Of a stretch of DNA of 64,000 nucleotides, positions 34,401 through 40,853 are shown in pieces. The position numbers and the translations under genes were made by a program. Source of the stretch: Actinomadura rifamycini DSM 43936 (lineage in GTDB: Bacteria; Actinomycetota; Actinomycetes; Streptosporangiales; Streptosporangiaceae); the NCBI RefSeq assembly GCF_000425065.1, contig NZ_AULB01000035.1:1-64000 (forward strand). Direction: 5' to 3'. Under the pieces are notes generated by a model. The model was not told the origin of the DNA, did no database searches, and saw only the letters and a program-made list of their open reading frames with translations. How positions within the stretch are numbered: the first letter of the stretch is position 1; each line of letters opens with the position of its first letter.

Positions 34401-35977
34401 ACCCGCCCGTGCTCGACCGCCTCCGCCCGCACCGCGTCCCCGAGCCCCCGGGCCGCCGCCTTCGCCGAGCCGGCCAGCACCACCGCGCGATGCGGGTGCA
34501 GGCCGCGCCGCCGGGCCGCGGTGTAGGCGGCGTCGTAGAAGCCGCTCTCCGGGACGGACTCCAGATGCCCGCTCGCCCGCGCCACCGCCTCGTCCAGCGC
34601 CTCCGGGCTGCGCGCCGACACCACCACCGGCAGCGCCCGCCCGTCCGGTTCCGCCGGGACGGACGGCGGGACGGGCGCCGGGACGGGCGGCGGCGCCAGC
34701 GCGACGTGGGCGTTCGCGCCGCCGAACCCGAACGAGTTGACCCCGGCGAGGGGCCGCGCGCGGTCGCCCGCCGGCATCGCCCGCGTCGCCACGCGCAGCC
34801 CGAGCCCCGCGAAGTCGATGGCCGGGTTCGGCTCGTCCGCGTGCAGCGACGGCGGGATGGTGCCGTGCCGCAGCACCAGAAGCGCCTTGAACAGGCCCGG
34901 CATCCCCGACGCGGGCTCCAGGTGCCCCACGTTCGTCTTCACCGACCCGATCGGCAGCGGCCCCCGCGTCCGCCGCCGGCCGAGCGCCCGCCCCAGCGCC
35001 TCGCACTCCGCCGGGTCACCGGCCGCCGTGCCCGTCCCGTGCGCCTCCACGTACACCAGGTCGTCGGCGTCCAGGCCGGAGTAGACCCGCCGCAGCAGGT
35101 CCTCCTGCGCCGCCGGGTTGGGCAGCGCCAGCCCCATCGTGCGGCCGTCGTTGTTGCTCGCCGCGCCGACGATGACCGCGTGGATCCGGTCGCCGTCGCC
35201 GATCGCGTCCGCGAGCCGCTTGAGCAGCACGACGCCGCCGCCCTCGGCGCGGACGAAGCCGTCGGCGTGCGCCGAGAACGCCCGGCACCGCCCCGTCGGC
35301 GACAGCATCGACGCCTGGCTGAACCCCACGTACGGCCCCGGCCCGAGCAGCGCGTTCACGCCGCCCGCCAGCATCACCCGGCCCGACCCCTCCGCGAGGG
35401 CCCGCACCGCCCGCTCCACCGCCACCAGCGCCGACGAGCACGCCGTGTCGATGCTCATGCTCGGCCCCCGCAGGTCGAATACGTACGACAGCCGGTTCGA
35501 CGCGATCGACAGCGCCGCCCCCGACATCGAGTAGGGCCCCATCGCGCCCGGTTCGAGCGCCTGCAGCGTCCCGTAGGCGGGGTCGGACAGCCCGACGAAC
35601 ACCCCGGCGTCCGTCCCGGCGAGCGCGCCCGGCGCGATGCCCGCGTCGTCCAGCGCCTCGGCGGCCATCTCCAGCAGCAGCCGCTGCTGCGGGTCCATCG
35701 TCGCCGCCTCCTTCGGCGCGATGCCGAAGTACGCCGCGTCGAACCCGCTCACGTCGTCCAGGAAGCCGCCCGCGCGGGTGTAGCTCCGGTCGGGCCGCGG
35801 GACCCGCTCGTCCACGAACCGGCGGACGTCGAACCGGTCCGGGGGGACCTCGCCGACCAGGTCGGCGCCCCGCAGCAGCGCCTCCCACAGGCCGTCCAGG
35901 TCGGTGATGCCGCCGGGCAGCCGGCACGCGGCACCCACGATCGCCACCGCGTCCTCGGGTCGGCTCCATTCGCCCAT
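28478..35977 (-). CDS. Highly reducing iterative-type type I polyketide synthase
   Basis: The product is 2499 residues, one module, order KS-AT-DH-MT-ER-KR-ACP. KS: Cys180 (DTACSSAL), His313 (HGTGT) and His352. AT: Ser616 in GHSVGE, with YAFHS in the specificity region (malonyl versus methylmalonyl not decidable). DH: His916 in DHRAAGAAVMP and Asp1082 in LDSALQ. C-methyltransferase: VLEVGAGTGG near residue 1375. ER: HGGAGGVGLAALQ near 1915. KR: TGGLGGFG near 2120, Ser2250 and Tyr2262. ACP: Ser2422 in YGLDSL. There is no loading module and no thioesterase. This is the fungal HR-PKS-like domain order and implies repeated use of one module to make a saturated, possibly methyl-branched chain. Release is probably to the downstream ACP/OleA. 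It is the first gene of the minus-strand operon. Confidence 0.93.
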   Translation of the reverse strand: MGEWSRPEDAVAIVGAACRLPGGITDLDGLWEALLRGADLVGEVPPDRFDVRRFVDERVPRPDRSYTRAGGFLDDVSGFDAAYFGIAPKEAATMDPQQRLLLEMAAEALDDAGIAPGALAGTDAGVFVGLSDPAYGTLQALEPGAMGPYSMSGAALSIASNRLSYVFDLRGPSMSIDTACSSALVAVERAVRALAEGSGRVMLAGGVNALLGPGPYVGFSQASMLSPTGRCRAFSAHADGFVRAEGGGVVLLKRLADAIGDGDRIHAVIVGAASNNDGRTMGLALPNPAAQEDLLRRVYSGLDADDLVYVEAHGTGTAAGDPAECEALGRALGRRRTRGPLPIGSVKTNVGHLEPASGMPGLFKALLVLRHGTIPPSLHADEPNPAIDFAGLGLRVATRAMPAGDRARPLAGVNSFGFGGANAHVALAPPPVPAPVPPSVPAEPDGRALPVVVSARSPEALDEAVARASGHLESVPESGFYDAAYTAARRRGLHPHRAVVLAGSAKAAARGLGDAVRAEAVEHGRVALVFSGNGSQWAGMGADLLEDAVFRAAVEAVDVRLAPRLGRSVLDGLASVRAEGLRAAETAQPLLFAVQAGLAAMLDAAGVRPVAVLGHSVGEVAAAYVSGALSLEQAAQVVAERSLAQAPTRGRGRMAALGLPEDEARRMLADHPGLEIAAVNSDRDVTAAGPADALKALGARLAADGVFFRELDLDYAFHSAAMDPVRDRLCETLAGLRPGRARVPMVSAVTGGPVEGPELDAGYWWRNVREPVRFADAAARVLADGADVLLEVGPHPVLRSYLRRVSGAARGRTAVVGTLRRGEPGPARVRDAVAELVAVGADLDWGVHFPRRGAVADLPAYPWRRERFWVGGPDTWTQRGGAKATEHPLLGTRLPAPEPAWFGEMDPARAPWLLDHRAAGAAVMPATGYVEMAVAAARLAVPGAAEAVEVDRVEISRAMVIPSGAEAEPVWAQTSLSTETGVLTVAGSDRSGGQPREHVRARVRPLLRPAPAPLDADALRARAAEPVDVAGYYAAAAEGHMVWGPEFRVLTELRRGDGEIFAAYRCPAQAEGDYRAHPVVLDSALQAGVLWLVDELRAGTGYMPAAIGAVRVWEAPSVNGLLHVRERPRTEDEVCWDIAITDLAGRVAVEIEGCRLRRMPARSRTPLARYATVLRAAPRPGPAAAAPAVPAREVLADAEAAIAALRPAWDEQGHAAHADRLEEVFAHTLARALADAFGEPAGGRPLDDVLRECAVPHLRRMVRAAVPLLERHGVLEEDRIRPAWSARDVERAHRDLLERSSSFAALSVLAVCRWRELPRLLRGERPAEPVESGGGAELLRQVRDAGPLALLAGRAVAAVAERIVRRWPADRPLRVLEVGAGTGGATASVLPVLPPDRTRYTVTDPDGTSVAQLAKRFGDDGRVEHRVLDLDRDPAEQGFAAGAFDVVVAAGGLYRARDAAVALDRLAALLVPGGTLLAAEPHRLGPLLAVDGQAADFWDVTDRGLRPDSPLLAPERWDALLAEAGFAEVARTDDGDPAGGAWADGDLTVAVATAAGAPAAERPGPEEPPAPDASACWVVAAEDGPSGLPRALRDVLEARGGAAGACPASGDPERWLADVPADARAVGFVLVLGDGPGGPAERVARRLAALRAAARAADRLPDGADAALWVVARPCGALPEPALDGVATHPEDAAVWGAARTLGNEQPGLTVRRVCLYPGGDDGADAGRLAAELLAPDDEDELVLAPRGRFVPRLVEAEPAAAARPAARELAVDDPGLSFALAWREAPVREPGPGEVRIAARAIGLNYRDVMRAVNLLPVEAIENVFGGHELGLECAGIVTAVGAGVTAVRPGDRVTAVGNTGFGDQVVVADWMAAPVPDGMTFAEAATLPIAFATALYSLEVCARLREGETVLVHGGAGGVGLAALQVARAFGARVVATAGTPVKRELLRALGADHVLDSRSLHFAERVRELTGGRGVDVVLNSLAGEAVTRSLETLAHGGRFIELGKRDIYENRPLLLRPFGENLAFHGVDIGTLLWKAPEDAARHLAALAALARSGEVRPLPHTLFPAARVQDAFTLMRHSRHVGKIVVSLDPRDEPVRVRSRRTPPRFDPEATYLVTGGLGGFGAETSRWLVRHGARHLALVGRRGAAAPGAAALLGELDGLGARARAHAADAADAGAMRRVFREADAAGRPVRGVVHAAMHLDDAPLTDLDDERIRAVLHPKIAGAAVLDGLTRDRDLDLFVLCSSLTTIGNVGQAPYVAANLYLEALARRRRRDGLPALAVGLGALAGTGVLATGDRERVLARAGIDSITPAEALAAVGDMLAEGVDVGMVGRCDWARLGRVLPALRRPWLSRLVPAGLEEDDASATELARLVAGAGADEAHALVAERLVQVLAAVLLTPAERIAHDRRLDDYGLDSLMATELLSALRGRFGVEIPPMELLRSGGTVNDIARLIVLRLGAAAPAARAAEPAPPPQRPQAVPAPRRGEGSPSPSR

Positions 35978-36021
35978 CGCCCCGCCTCCCGCTCGCCAAC
36001 TAGGGCACTACCTGCGGGAAT

Positions 36022-36051
36022 AACTTAGGGTGACGATGAGATTACGAGCAA
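36022..36051 (-). promoter_or_regulatory. Promoter of the PKS-ole operon
   Basis: On the minus strand TTGCTC (36051-36046), an 18-base spacer and TAAGTT (36027-36022) form a plausible -35/-10 pair. The predicted transcript starts near 36015, about 37 bases upstream of the PKS ATG, and contains GGGAGG as ribosome binding site. This is one of the few AT-richer spots in the region and suggests that the PKS-ole operon is transcribed separately from the iron-uptake operon upstream. Confidence 0.5.
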
Positions 36052-36080
36052 CTGACCTTCCGGTGCCACTCCTGTACCCG

Positions 36081-36100
36081 CCCGCGGCGGGAGCCGCGGG
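36081..36100 (-). terminator. GC hairpin after the siderophore uptake operon
   Basis: A perfect 8-bp inverted repeat (CCCGCGGC, loop GGGA, GCCGCGGG) directly follows the stop codon of the ATPase gene at 36101. No T-run follows on the minus strand. It would separate the iron-uptake operon from the PKS promoter at 36022-36051. Confidence 0.5.
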
Positions 36101-36877
36101 TCAGGGGGTCGGGACGATCATCGGGGTGGCGGTCAGGGGGTCCGGCACGACGATGCAGGAAAGGTCGAACACCTCCTTGACGAGCTCCGCGTCGACGATG
36201 TCGCCGGGCGCGCCCGCCGCGACGACACGGCCGTCCCGCATGGCGACGAGGTGGTCGGCGAACCGGCACGCCTGGTTGATGTCGTGCAGGACGGCGACGA
36301 CCGTGCGGCCCTCGTCGCGGAGCCGGGCGAGCAGCGCGAGCAGCTGGTACTGGTGCGTGATGTCGAGGAAGGTCGTCGGCTCGTCCAGCAGCAGGTACGA
36401 CGTCTCCTGCGCGAGCACCATCGCGATCCACGCCCGCTGCCGCTGCCCGCCCGACAGGCTCTCCACCGGGCGGTCCGCCAGCCCGGCGACGCCCGCGGCG
36501 TCCATCGCCGCGGCCACCGCGCGCTCGTCCTCCCGCGACCACGCCGACAGCAGCGTCTGGTGCGGGTAGCGGCCGCGCGCGACGAGCTGCCGGACGAGCA
36601 TGCCCTCCGGCGCGGCGAGCCCCTGCGGCAGGAAGCCGATCTCGCGCGCGAACGGCTTCGGGCGGTACCCGGCGACGTCCCGGCCGTCCAGCTCCACCCG
36701 CCCGGACGCGGGGGACAGCTGCCGGGCGAACGCCCGCAGCAGCGTCGACTTGCCGCACGCGTTCGTCCCGATGACCGCGGTGAACCGCCCGTCGGGGACG
36801 TCGAGGGCCAGGTCCCGCGACACCGTGCGGTCGCCGTAGGCGAGGGTGACGTCGCGGGCGGTCAGGCGACCCGTCAC
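36101..36877 (-). CDS. Iron-siderophore ABC transporter ATPase (FecE/FepC-like)
   Basis: The product is 258 residues with a GTG start (VTGRLTARDVTLAYGDRTVS). All ABC ATPase motifs are visible: Walker A GTNACGKSTLL near residue 37 (A in place of the usual G), Q-loop GFLPQGLAAPEGM, signature LSGGQRQRAWIAMVLAQ, Walker B YLLLDEPTTFLD, and the H-loop VLHDINQACRFADH. The DEPTTFLDITHQ wording is characteristic of siderophore/cobalamin importers. It energises the two FecCD-type permeases encoded just upstream. The GTG overlaps the permease stop (GTGA) and AAGGAGGT lies about 10 bases upstream. It is the last gene of an operon that starts at the iron box at 40805-40823. Confidence 0.93.
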   Translation of the reverse strand: MTGRLTARDVTLAYGDRTVSRDLALDVPDGRFTAVIGTNACGKSTLLRAFARQLSPASGRVELDGRDVAGYRPKPFAREIGFLPQGLAAPEGMLVRQLVARGRYPHQTLLSAWSREDERAVAAAMDAAGVAGLADRPVESLSGGQRQRAWIAMVLAQETSYLLLDEPTTFLDITHQYQLLALLARLRDEGRTVVAVLHDINQACRFADHLVAMRDGRVVAAGAPGDIVDAELVKEVFDLSCIVVPDPLTATPMIVPTP

Positions 36878-37953
36878 GGTCGTCGCACCTCCTTGATGAG
36901 CAGCCAGATGAGGTAGGTGCCGCCGATCGCGGTCGTCACCACGCCGACCGGCAGCTGGACGGGCGCGAGGACGGTCTGCGCCGCGATGTCGGCGGCCGAC
37001 AGCAGCAGCGCGCCGGTCAGCGCGGCCGGCAGCAGCGGCACGCCGGGCGCGCCCGCGAGGCGGCGCCCGATCTGCGGCGCGGCGAGCGCCACGAACACGA
37101 TCGGTCCGGACGCGGACGTCACCGCGGCCGTGCAGCCCACCCCCGCCAGGACGGCCAGGAGCCGCAGCCGGTTCAGGTGCACGCCCGACGACGCCGCGAC
37201 CTCGTCGCCCAGCGTCGCCTGGTGCAGCGCGCGGGACAGGACGGCGAGCAGCGCCAGGAACGCCCCGCAGAGCAGGAACGGGAACCGCAGCTCCGCCCAG
37301 TCGAGCCCGTTCAGCGAGCCCGCCTGCCAGCCCGTCGCGGCGATCGCCACGTCCAGGTCGGCGCGCAGGATGATCCACGCGTTCACGGCGGTGAGCATCG
37401 CGTTCGCGGCGATGCCGACGACGACGAGCCGCAGCCCGCCGACGCCCGAGCCCAGCGACAGCGCGTAGACGGCCGCGGCGGTGAGCACGCCGCCCGCGAC
37501 CGACCCGGTCGCCAGGCCCGCCGCCGACCCGCCGAACACCGTGATCGCCACGAGCACGCCGGTGTACGCGCCGGCGTCCAGCCCGATGACGTCCGGGCTG
37601 CCGAGCGGGTTGCGGGTGACGTTCTGGAAGACCGCCCCGGCGGCGCCGAGCGCCGCGCCGAACACCAGCGCCGCGGCGACCCGCGGCAGCCGCCACTCCC
37701 GCACGACGAGGACGGAGTCGCCGTGCCCCGCGAGCGCCGACAGGGCCGTCGCGGGGGAGTCCCACTCGTCGCCCCGGCACAGCCCGACGATCCCGAGGAG
37801 CAGCCCCGCGACGGCGAGCACCAGCGTCACCGCGAGCGTCCGCCGCTCCAGCTGCGCCGTGACGGGACCCGCGCGGAGGACGACCGCGCCCCCGCCCGCC
37901 GCCTTCGCTCCCGCCGCCTTCGCTCCCGCCGCCTTCGCTCCCGCCGCCTTCAC
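36874..37953 (-). CDS. FecCD-family siderophore ABC permease (second subunit)
   Basis: The product is about 359 residues, GTG start, with an unusual N-terminus of KAAGA repeats before the first helix. It is a multi-helix membrane protein with the FecCD landmarks WRLPRVAAALVFGAALGAAG, QNVTRNPLGSPDVIGLDAGA, GWQAGSLNGLDW, and the ATPase-contact region LGDEVAASSGVHLNRLRLLA, ending IGGTYLIWLLIKEVRRP. With its sister permease it forms the channel for an Fe(III)-siderophore across the cytoplasmic membrane. The GTG overlaps the previous stop. A start further in would remove the repeat, but the fully overlapping GTGA pattern seen throughout the operon supports this one. Confidence 0.9.
   Translation of the reverse strand: MKAAGAKAAGAKAAGAKAAGGGAVVLRAGPVTAQLERRTLAVTLVLAVAGLLLGIVGLCRGDEWDSPATALSALAGHGDSVLVVREWRLPRVAAALVFGAALGAAGAVFQNVTRNPLGSPDVIGLDAGAYTGVLVAITVFGGSAAGLATGSVAGGVLTAAAVYALSLGSGVGGLRLVVVGIAANAMLTAVNAWIILRADLDVAIAATGWQAGSLNGLDWAELRFPFLLCGAFLALLAVLSRALHQATLGDEVAASSGVHLNRLRLLAVLAGVGCTAAVTSASGPIVFVALAAPQIGRRLAGAPGVPLLPAALTGALLLSAADIAAQTVLAPVQLPVGVVTTAIGGTYLIWLLIKEVRRP
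37901..37952 (-). repeat. 15-bp tandem repeat at the permease N-terminus
   Basis: Three perfect copies of a 15-bp unit (GCCTTCGCTCCCGCC on the + strand) at 37901-37945, followed by a partial fourth that carries the start codon. It encodes KAAGA repeats directly after the GTG. Copy number changes would alter only the cytoplasmic leader and keep the frame. Confidence 0.85.
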
Positions 37954-38927
37954 GCCGCCACCGCCCCGTACCGGCGGACCGCCCAGATCAGGACGGGCGC
38001 GCCGACGAACGCGGTGACGATCGCCACCGGCACCTCGCCGGTCGGCAGCAGGATCCGCGACCCGATGTCGGACGCGATCAGCAGCACGGGACCGAGCACC
38101 ATCGTGTACGCCATCAGCCACGGCACCGACCCGCCGGCGGCGCGCCGCGCGAGGTGCGGCACCATCAGCCCGACGAACGCGATCGGCCCCGCGACCGCCG
38201 TCGCGGCCCCGGCGAGCACCGTGAACAGCGCGAGCGCCGCGAACCGGATCCGGGCGACGCGCGCGCCGAGCGCCTGCGCGACGCTCTCGCCCAGCGCCAG
38301 GCCGCCGAGCGGGCGCGCCGCGAGCAGCGCCCCGGCCAGCGCCAGCCCGATGGCCAGCAGCGGCAGCTCGAACGGCGCCCGCTCGCGCCCGGCGAGCGCC
38401 CCGACCGACCAGAACCGGAACCGGTCCAGGGCGTCCGGGTACGCCAGCCGCAGCGCGATCGACACCCCCGACAGCACGAAGGTCAGCGCGACCCCCGCCA
38501 GGACGAGCCGCAGCGGGAACGTCCGGCCGACGCCGTAGACGACGAGCATCGCGGCGCCCGCGCCCGCCAGCGCGAGGGCGAGCTGCACGGCCGGCGCCGC
38601 CGCGATCCCGGCCGCCGCGCCGACCGTGACCGCGAACCCGGCGCCCGCGTTCACGCCGAGGATGCCGGGTTCGGCGAGCGGGTTGCGGGTCAGCGTCTGG
38701 ATCAGCGTCCCGGCCGCCCCGAGGGCGGCGCCCACGAAGACGGCGATGACCGTGCGCGGCACCCGGATGTCGCGCACGATCACGTGCTCGTCCGTCCCGG
38801 CGTAGGCGGTGAGCGCCTCCCACACCGCGCCCGGCCCGGCCCGCCCGGCCCCGACGCACAGGCTGGCGAACGCCAGCGCGGCCAGGGCCAGGAGGGCCGC
38901 GAGCAGGATCGTGACCCGGCGGGGCAC
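37950..38927 (-). CDS. FecCD-family siderophore ABC permease (first subunit)
   Basis: The product is about 325 residues, with a GTG start one base after the siderophore-interacting protein stop. A TTG at 38939, overlapping that stop by 10 bases, is the alternative. It is a hydrophobic FecCD permease: IRVPRTVIAVFVGAALGAAG, QTLTRNPLAEPGILGVNAGA, FWSVGALAGRER, the coupling loop LGESVAQALGARVARIR, and PIAFVGLMVPHLARR, a hallmark of this family. It pairs with the second permease whose GTG overlaps its own stop (GTGA). Together with the binding lipoprotein and ATPase it makes a complete Fe(III)-siderophore importer. The exact siderophore cannot be inferred from the permease sequence. Confidence 0.9.
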   Translation of the reverse strand: MPRRVTILLAALLALAALAFASLCVGAGRAGPGAVWEALTAYAGTDEHVIVRDIRVPRTVIAVFVGAALGAAGTLIQTLTRNPLAEPGILGVNAGAGFAVTVGAAAGIAAAPAVQLALALAGAGAAMLVVYGVGRTFPLRLVLAGVALTFVLSGVSIALRLAYPDALDRFRFWSVGALAGRERAPFELPLLAIGLALAGALLAARPLGGLALGESVAQALGARVARIRFAALALFTVLAGAATAVAGPIAFVGLMVPHLARRAAGGSVPWLMAYTMVLGPVLLIASDIGSRILLPTGEVPVAIVTAFVGAPVLIWAVRRYGAVAA

Positions 38928-38928
38928 G

Positions 38929-39753
38929 TCACGCGCCAAGGTCGGCCACTCCGCGCTTCCAGTAGCCGGTGACGTACGCCCCCATCCGGCCCTTGCTCCA
39001 CGCCCGCAGCGGCTTGATCGCGTCGGCCTCGCCGGCCGCGACCAGGAACGACTCGCCGGGCGCGGGCTCCAGGCCCATGACCGTCCCGGCGAGCCGCGAC
39101 TCCGCGCCGTCCTGGACGAGCCGGATGATCCGGACGCCGTCCCGCGCGGCGAGCGGGTACGCGTGCTCGGCCTCGTCGGACGTCTCGACCACCACCGTCG
39201 CCGACACGTCCGCCGGGGACTCCTCGAGCCAGCGGCCGAGCGCCGGCAGCGCCGTCGCGTCGATCGCGAACAGGTAGTGGTCGTGGTGGTGCGGGAACGC
39301 CTTCGCGCCCGCGGGCCCGGCGATCACGGCCTCGTCGCCGACGGCCGCCGCCGCGGCCCACTCGGACGCGAGCCCGCCCTCGTGCAGGACGAAGTCAAGA
39401 TCCAGCTCGCACGCCTCGGCGTCGTACCGGCGGATCGTGTACCGGCGGCTGGGCGGCGACGGGCGCGGCCACTCCAGGTCGAGCGTCTCCGGGTTGTGGA
39501 CGGGGACGCGCAGCGTGCCGTCCGGGTCCGGGAACACGATCTTGATGTGGTCGTCGGCCTGGTAGGAGTGCACGCCCCCGGCGAGGCCCGGGCCGCCGAA
39601 CGTCAGCCGCAGCATCCGCGGCGTGATCTGCTCGCGGCGCACGACCGCCGCCGTGCGCACCTCGATCGGGTAGCCGATCCGCTCGACGCCCGTGCCGGTC
39701 CGGTGGTGCTCCAGCACCCGCTCGCGCGGCATGTCCCTGCGCATCGCGCTCAC
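38929..39753 (-). CDS. Siderophore-interacting protein (FAD-dependent ferric reductase)
   Basis: The product is 274 residues. The GTG at 39753 overlaps the stop of the binding-protein gene (GTGA) and has GAGGAGG shortly upstream; the ATG at 39744 is the alternative. Family features: the FAD-binding motif SRRYTIRRYDAEACELDLDF near residue 95, the segment HEGGLASEWA, then VIAGPAGAKAF, and a C-terminal NAD(P)H-binding part ending GRMGAYVTGYWKRGVAD. Such cytosolic enzymes reduce the imported ferric siderophore so that iron is released. Its place between the binding protein and permeases fits this. Confidence 0.92.
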   Translation of the reverse strand: MSAMRRDMPRERVLEHHRTGTGVERIGYPIEVRTAAVVRREQITPRMLRLTFGGPGLAGGVHSYQADDHIKIVFPDPDGTLRVPVHNPETLDLEWPRPSPPSRRYTIRRYDAEACELDLDFVLHEGGLASEWAAAAAVGDEAVIAGPAGAKAFPHHHDHYLFAIDATALPALGRWLEESPADVSATVVVETSDEAEHAYPLAARDGVRIIRLVQDGAESRLAGTVMGLEPAPGESFLVAAGEADAIKPLRAWSKGRMGAYVTGYWKRGVADLGA

Positions 39754-40745
39754 TTCCCCTCCTCCAGCAGCGGCGCGAGCGCCTTGTCGACGTCGTCCAG
39801 GGCCATCAGCGCCGACTCGTAGGTGGCGGCGGCGGTGTAGCGCAGGCCGAAGGTCTTGCCGTCCTTCACCGCGGGCAGGTTCTTCCAAAGCTTGGAGTCG
39901 AGAACCCGCTGCACCGCCTCGGCCGTGGACCCGTCGGGTTCGAGCGAGTACGTGACGGCGTCGGCCTCGCCGAGGCTCTCCGGCAGCTCCTCGAGCGACG
40001 GCGTCTCCGACACGTCCTTCGAGCCGCCGCCCTTCTTCTTGACCTGGCCGTAGTACGTGACGCCGACGTCCTCGGCGATGTTCGTGCCCCAGGAGTCGCC
40101 GAACTCCCGCATGAACGTCCCGCCCGCGACGTCCCCGTAGGTTCCGACGTGACCGAACTTCAGCCCCTTCAGGGCGTCCGCGTACTTCGCCGTGATCTCG
40201 GCGGCCTTCTTCTCGTACGCGGCCTTGGTGTCGGTGTAGTACTGCAGGCGGCCCGCCGCGTCGGCCTGGCGGCGCGACAGGTCCCGCCACGCCGACGGGA
40301 CGGTCGGGCCGATGACCGCGACGGGCGCGATCGACTCCAGCCGCTTCATGTCGATGTCGCCGAGCACCGGGCGCGGCACCCCGATGATGATGAGGTCCGG
40401 CTTCACCGCCGCGATCGCCTCGTAGTTCGTCGAGGCCGCCGCGTCGTCCGCGATCTTCTTGACCCCGTCGTACTTGGCCCGGTCCTCGGCGGACATCATC
40501 TCCAGCCCGCGCGTCCAGGTGGAGATGCCGACGAGCTCCGCGTCGGCCTCGATGAGCACCGGCACCGCGTACCCGGTCGCCACGATCCGCTTCGGGTCGG
40601 CCGGGATGGTCACGGTGCCGTTGTCGGCGGCGAACGACCGGGTCTTCCCGGACGTCCCGGCGTCGTCGGCCGACCCCGAACCGCAGCCGGTCACCAGGAC
40701 CAGCGCGGCGGCGAGCGCCGTGGCGAGTCGCGTGCGAGTGGACAT
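39750..40745 (-). CDS. Siderophore-binding lipoprotein of an ABC importer
   Basis: The product is 331 residues with a lipoprotein signal peptide. The hydrophobic segment LATALAAALVLV is followed by the lipobox VTGC with Cys21 as the lipidation site. The mature part is a class III (FepB/FhuD-like) binding fold with IPADPKRIVATGYAVPVLIE, KPDLIIIGVPRP, and a long helix containing YYTDTKAAYEKKAAEITAKY. It captures the ferric siderophore outside the membrane and delivers it to the FecCD permeases encoded downstream. GTAAGGAAG lies upstream as ribosome binding site. It is the first gene of the operon, which begins at the divergent iron box. Confidence 0.92.
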   Translation of the reverse strand: MSTRTRLATALAAALVLVTGCGSGSADDAGTSGKTRSFAADNGTVTIPADPKRIVATGYAVPVLIEADAELVGISTWTRGLEMMSAEDRAKYDGVKKIADDAAASTNYEAIAAVKPDLIIIGVPRPVLGDIDMKRLESIAPVAVIGPTVPSAWRDLSRRQADAAGRLQYYTDTKAAYEKKAAEITAKYADALKGLKFGHVGTYGDVAGGTFMREFGDSWGTNIAEDVGVTYYGQVKKKGGGSKDVSETPSLEELPESLGEADAVTYSLEPDGSTAEAVQRVLDSKLWKNLPAVKDGKTFGLRYTAAATYESALMALDDVDKALAPLLEEGK

Positions 40746-40804
40746 GGGCGAGCTTCCTTACGTTTCACGAGAGAAACCGCCCTGACCTGCGCCGGACGGC
40801 CAGC

Positions 40805-40823
40805 TTAGGCTAGCCTTACCTGA
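40805..40823. promoter_or_regulatory. Iron box (IdeR/DmdR-type operator)
   Basis: TTAGGCTAGCCTTACCTGA matches 15 of 19 positions of the actinobacterial iron-box consensus TTAGGTTAGGCTAACCTAA. It lies in the intergenic region between the siderophore-binding lipoprotein gene (minus) and the AraC-type regulator gene (plus). Iron-loaded IdeR/DmdR would repress the uptake operon here and, given the distance, possibly the regulator too. Confidence 0.85.
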
Positions 40824-40853
40824 CTTTCGGACATATCGGTGAGAGGACATTCT

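Noticed and set aside
27156..36028. Very long open frames in other frames or on the opposite strand of the PKS and ole genes, and similar ones across the DUF4132 genes
   Set aside because: They are Arg/Pro/Gly/Ala-rich products of GC-rich third positions, contain no recognisable domains, and lie opposite or out of frame to genes with clear catalytic motifs.
36022..36040. A possible second iron box (TTAGGGTGACGATGAGA) overlapping the -10 of the PKS promoter
   Set aside because: Only one half-site resembles the consensus and the other arm is not palindromic; too weak to call.
37901..37952. The 15-bp repeat as an operator or CRISPR-like element
   Set aside because: It has no spacers or dyad symmetry, lies in frame inside a coding region and encodes a simple KAAGA repeat.
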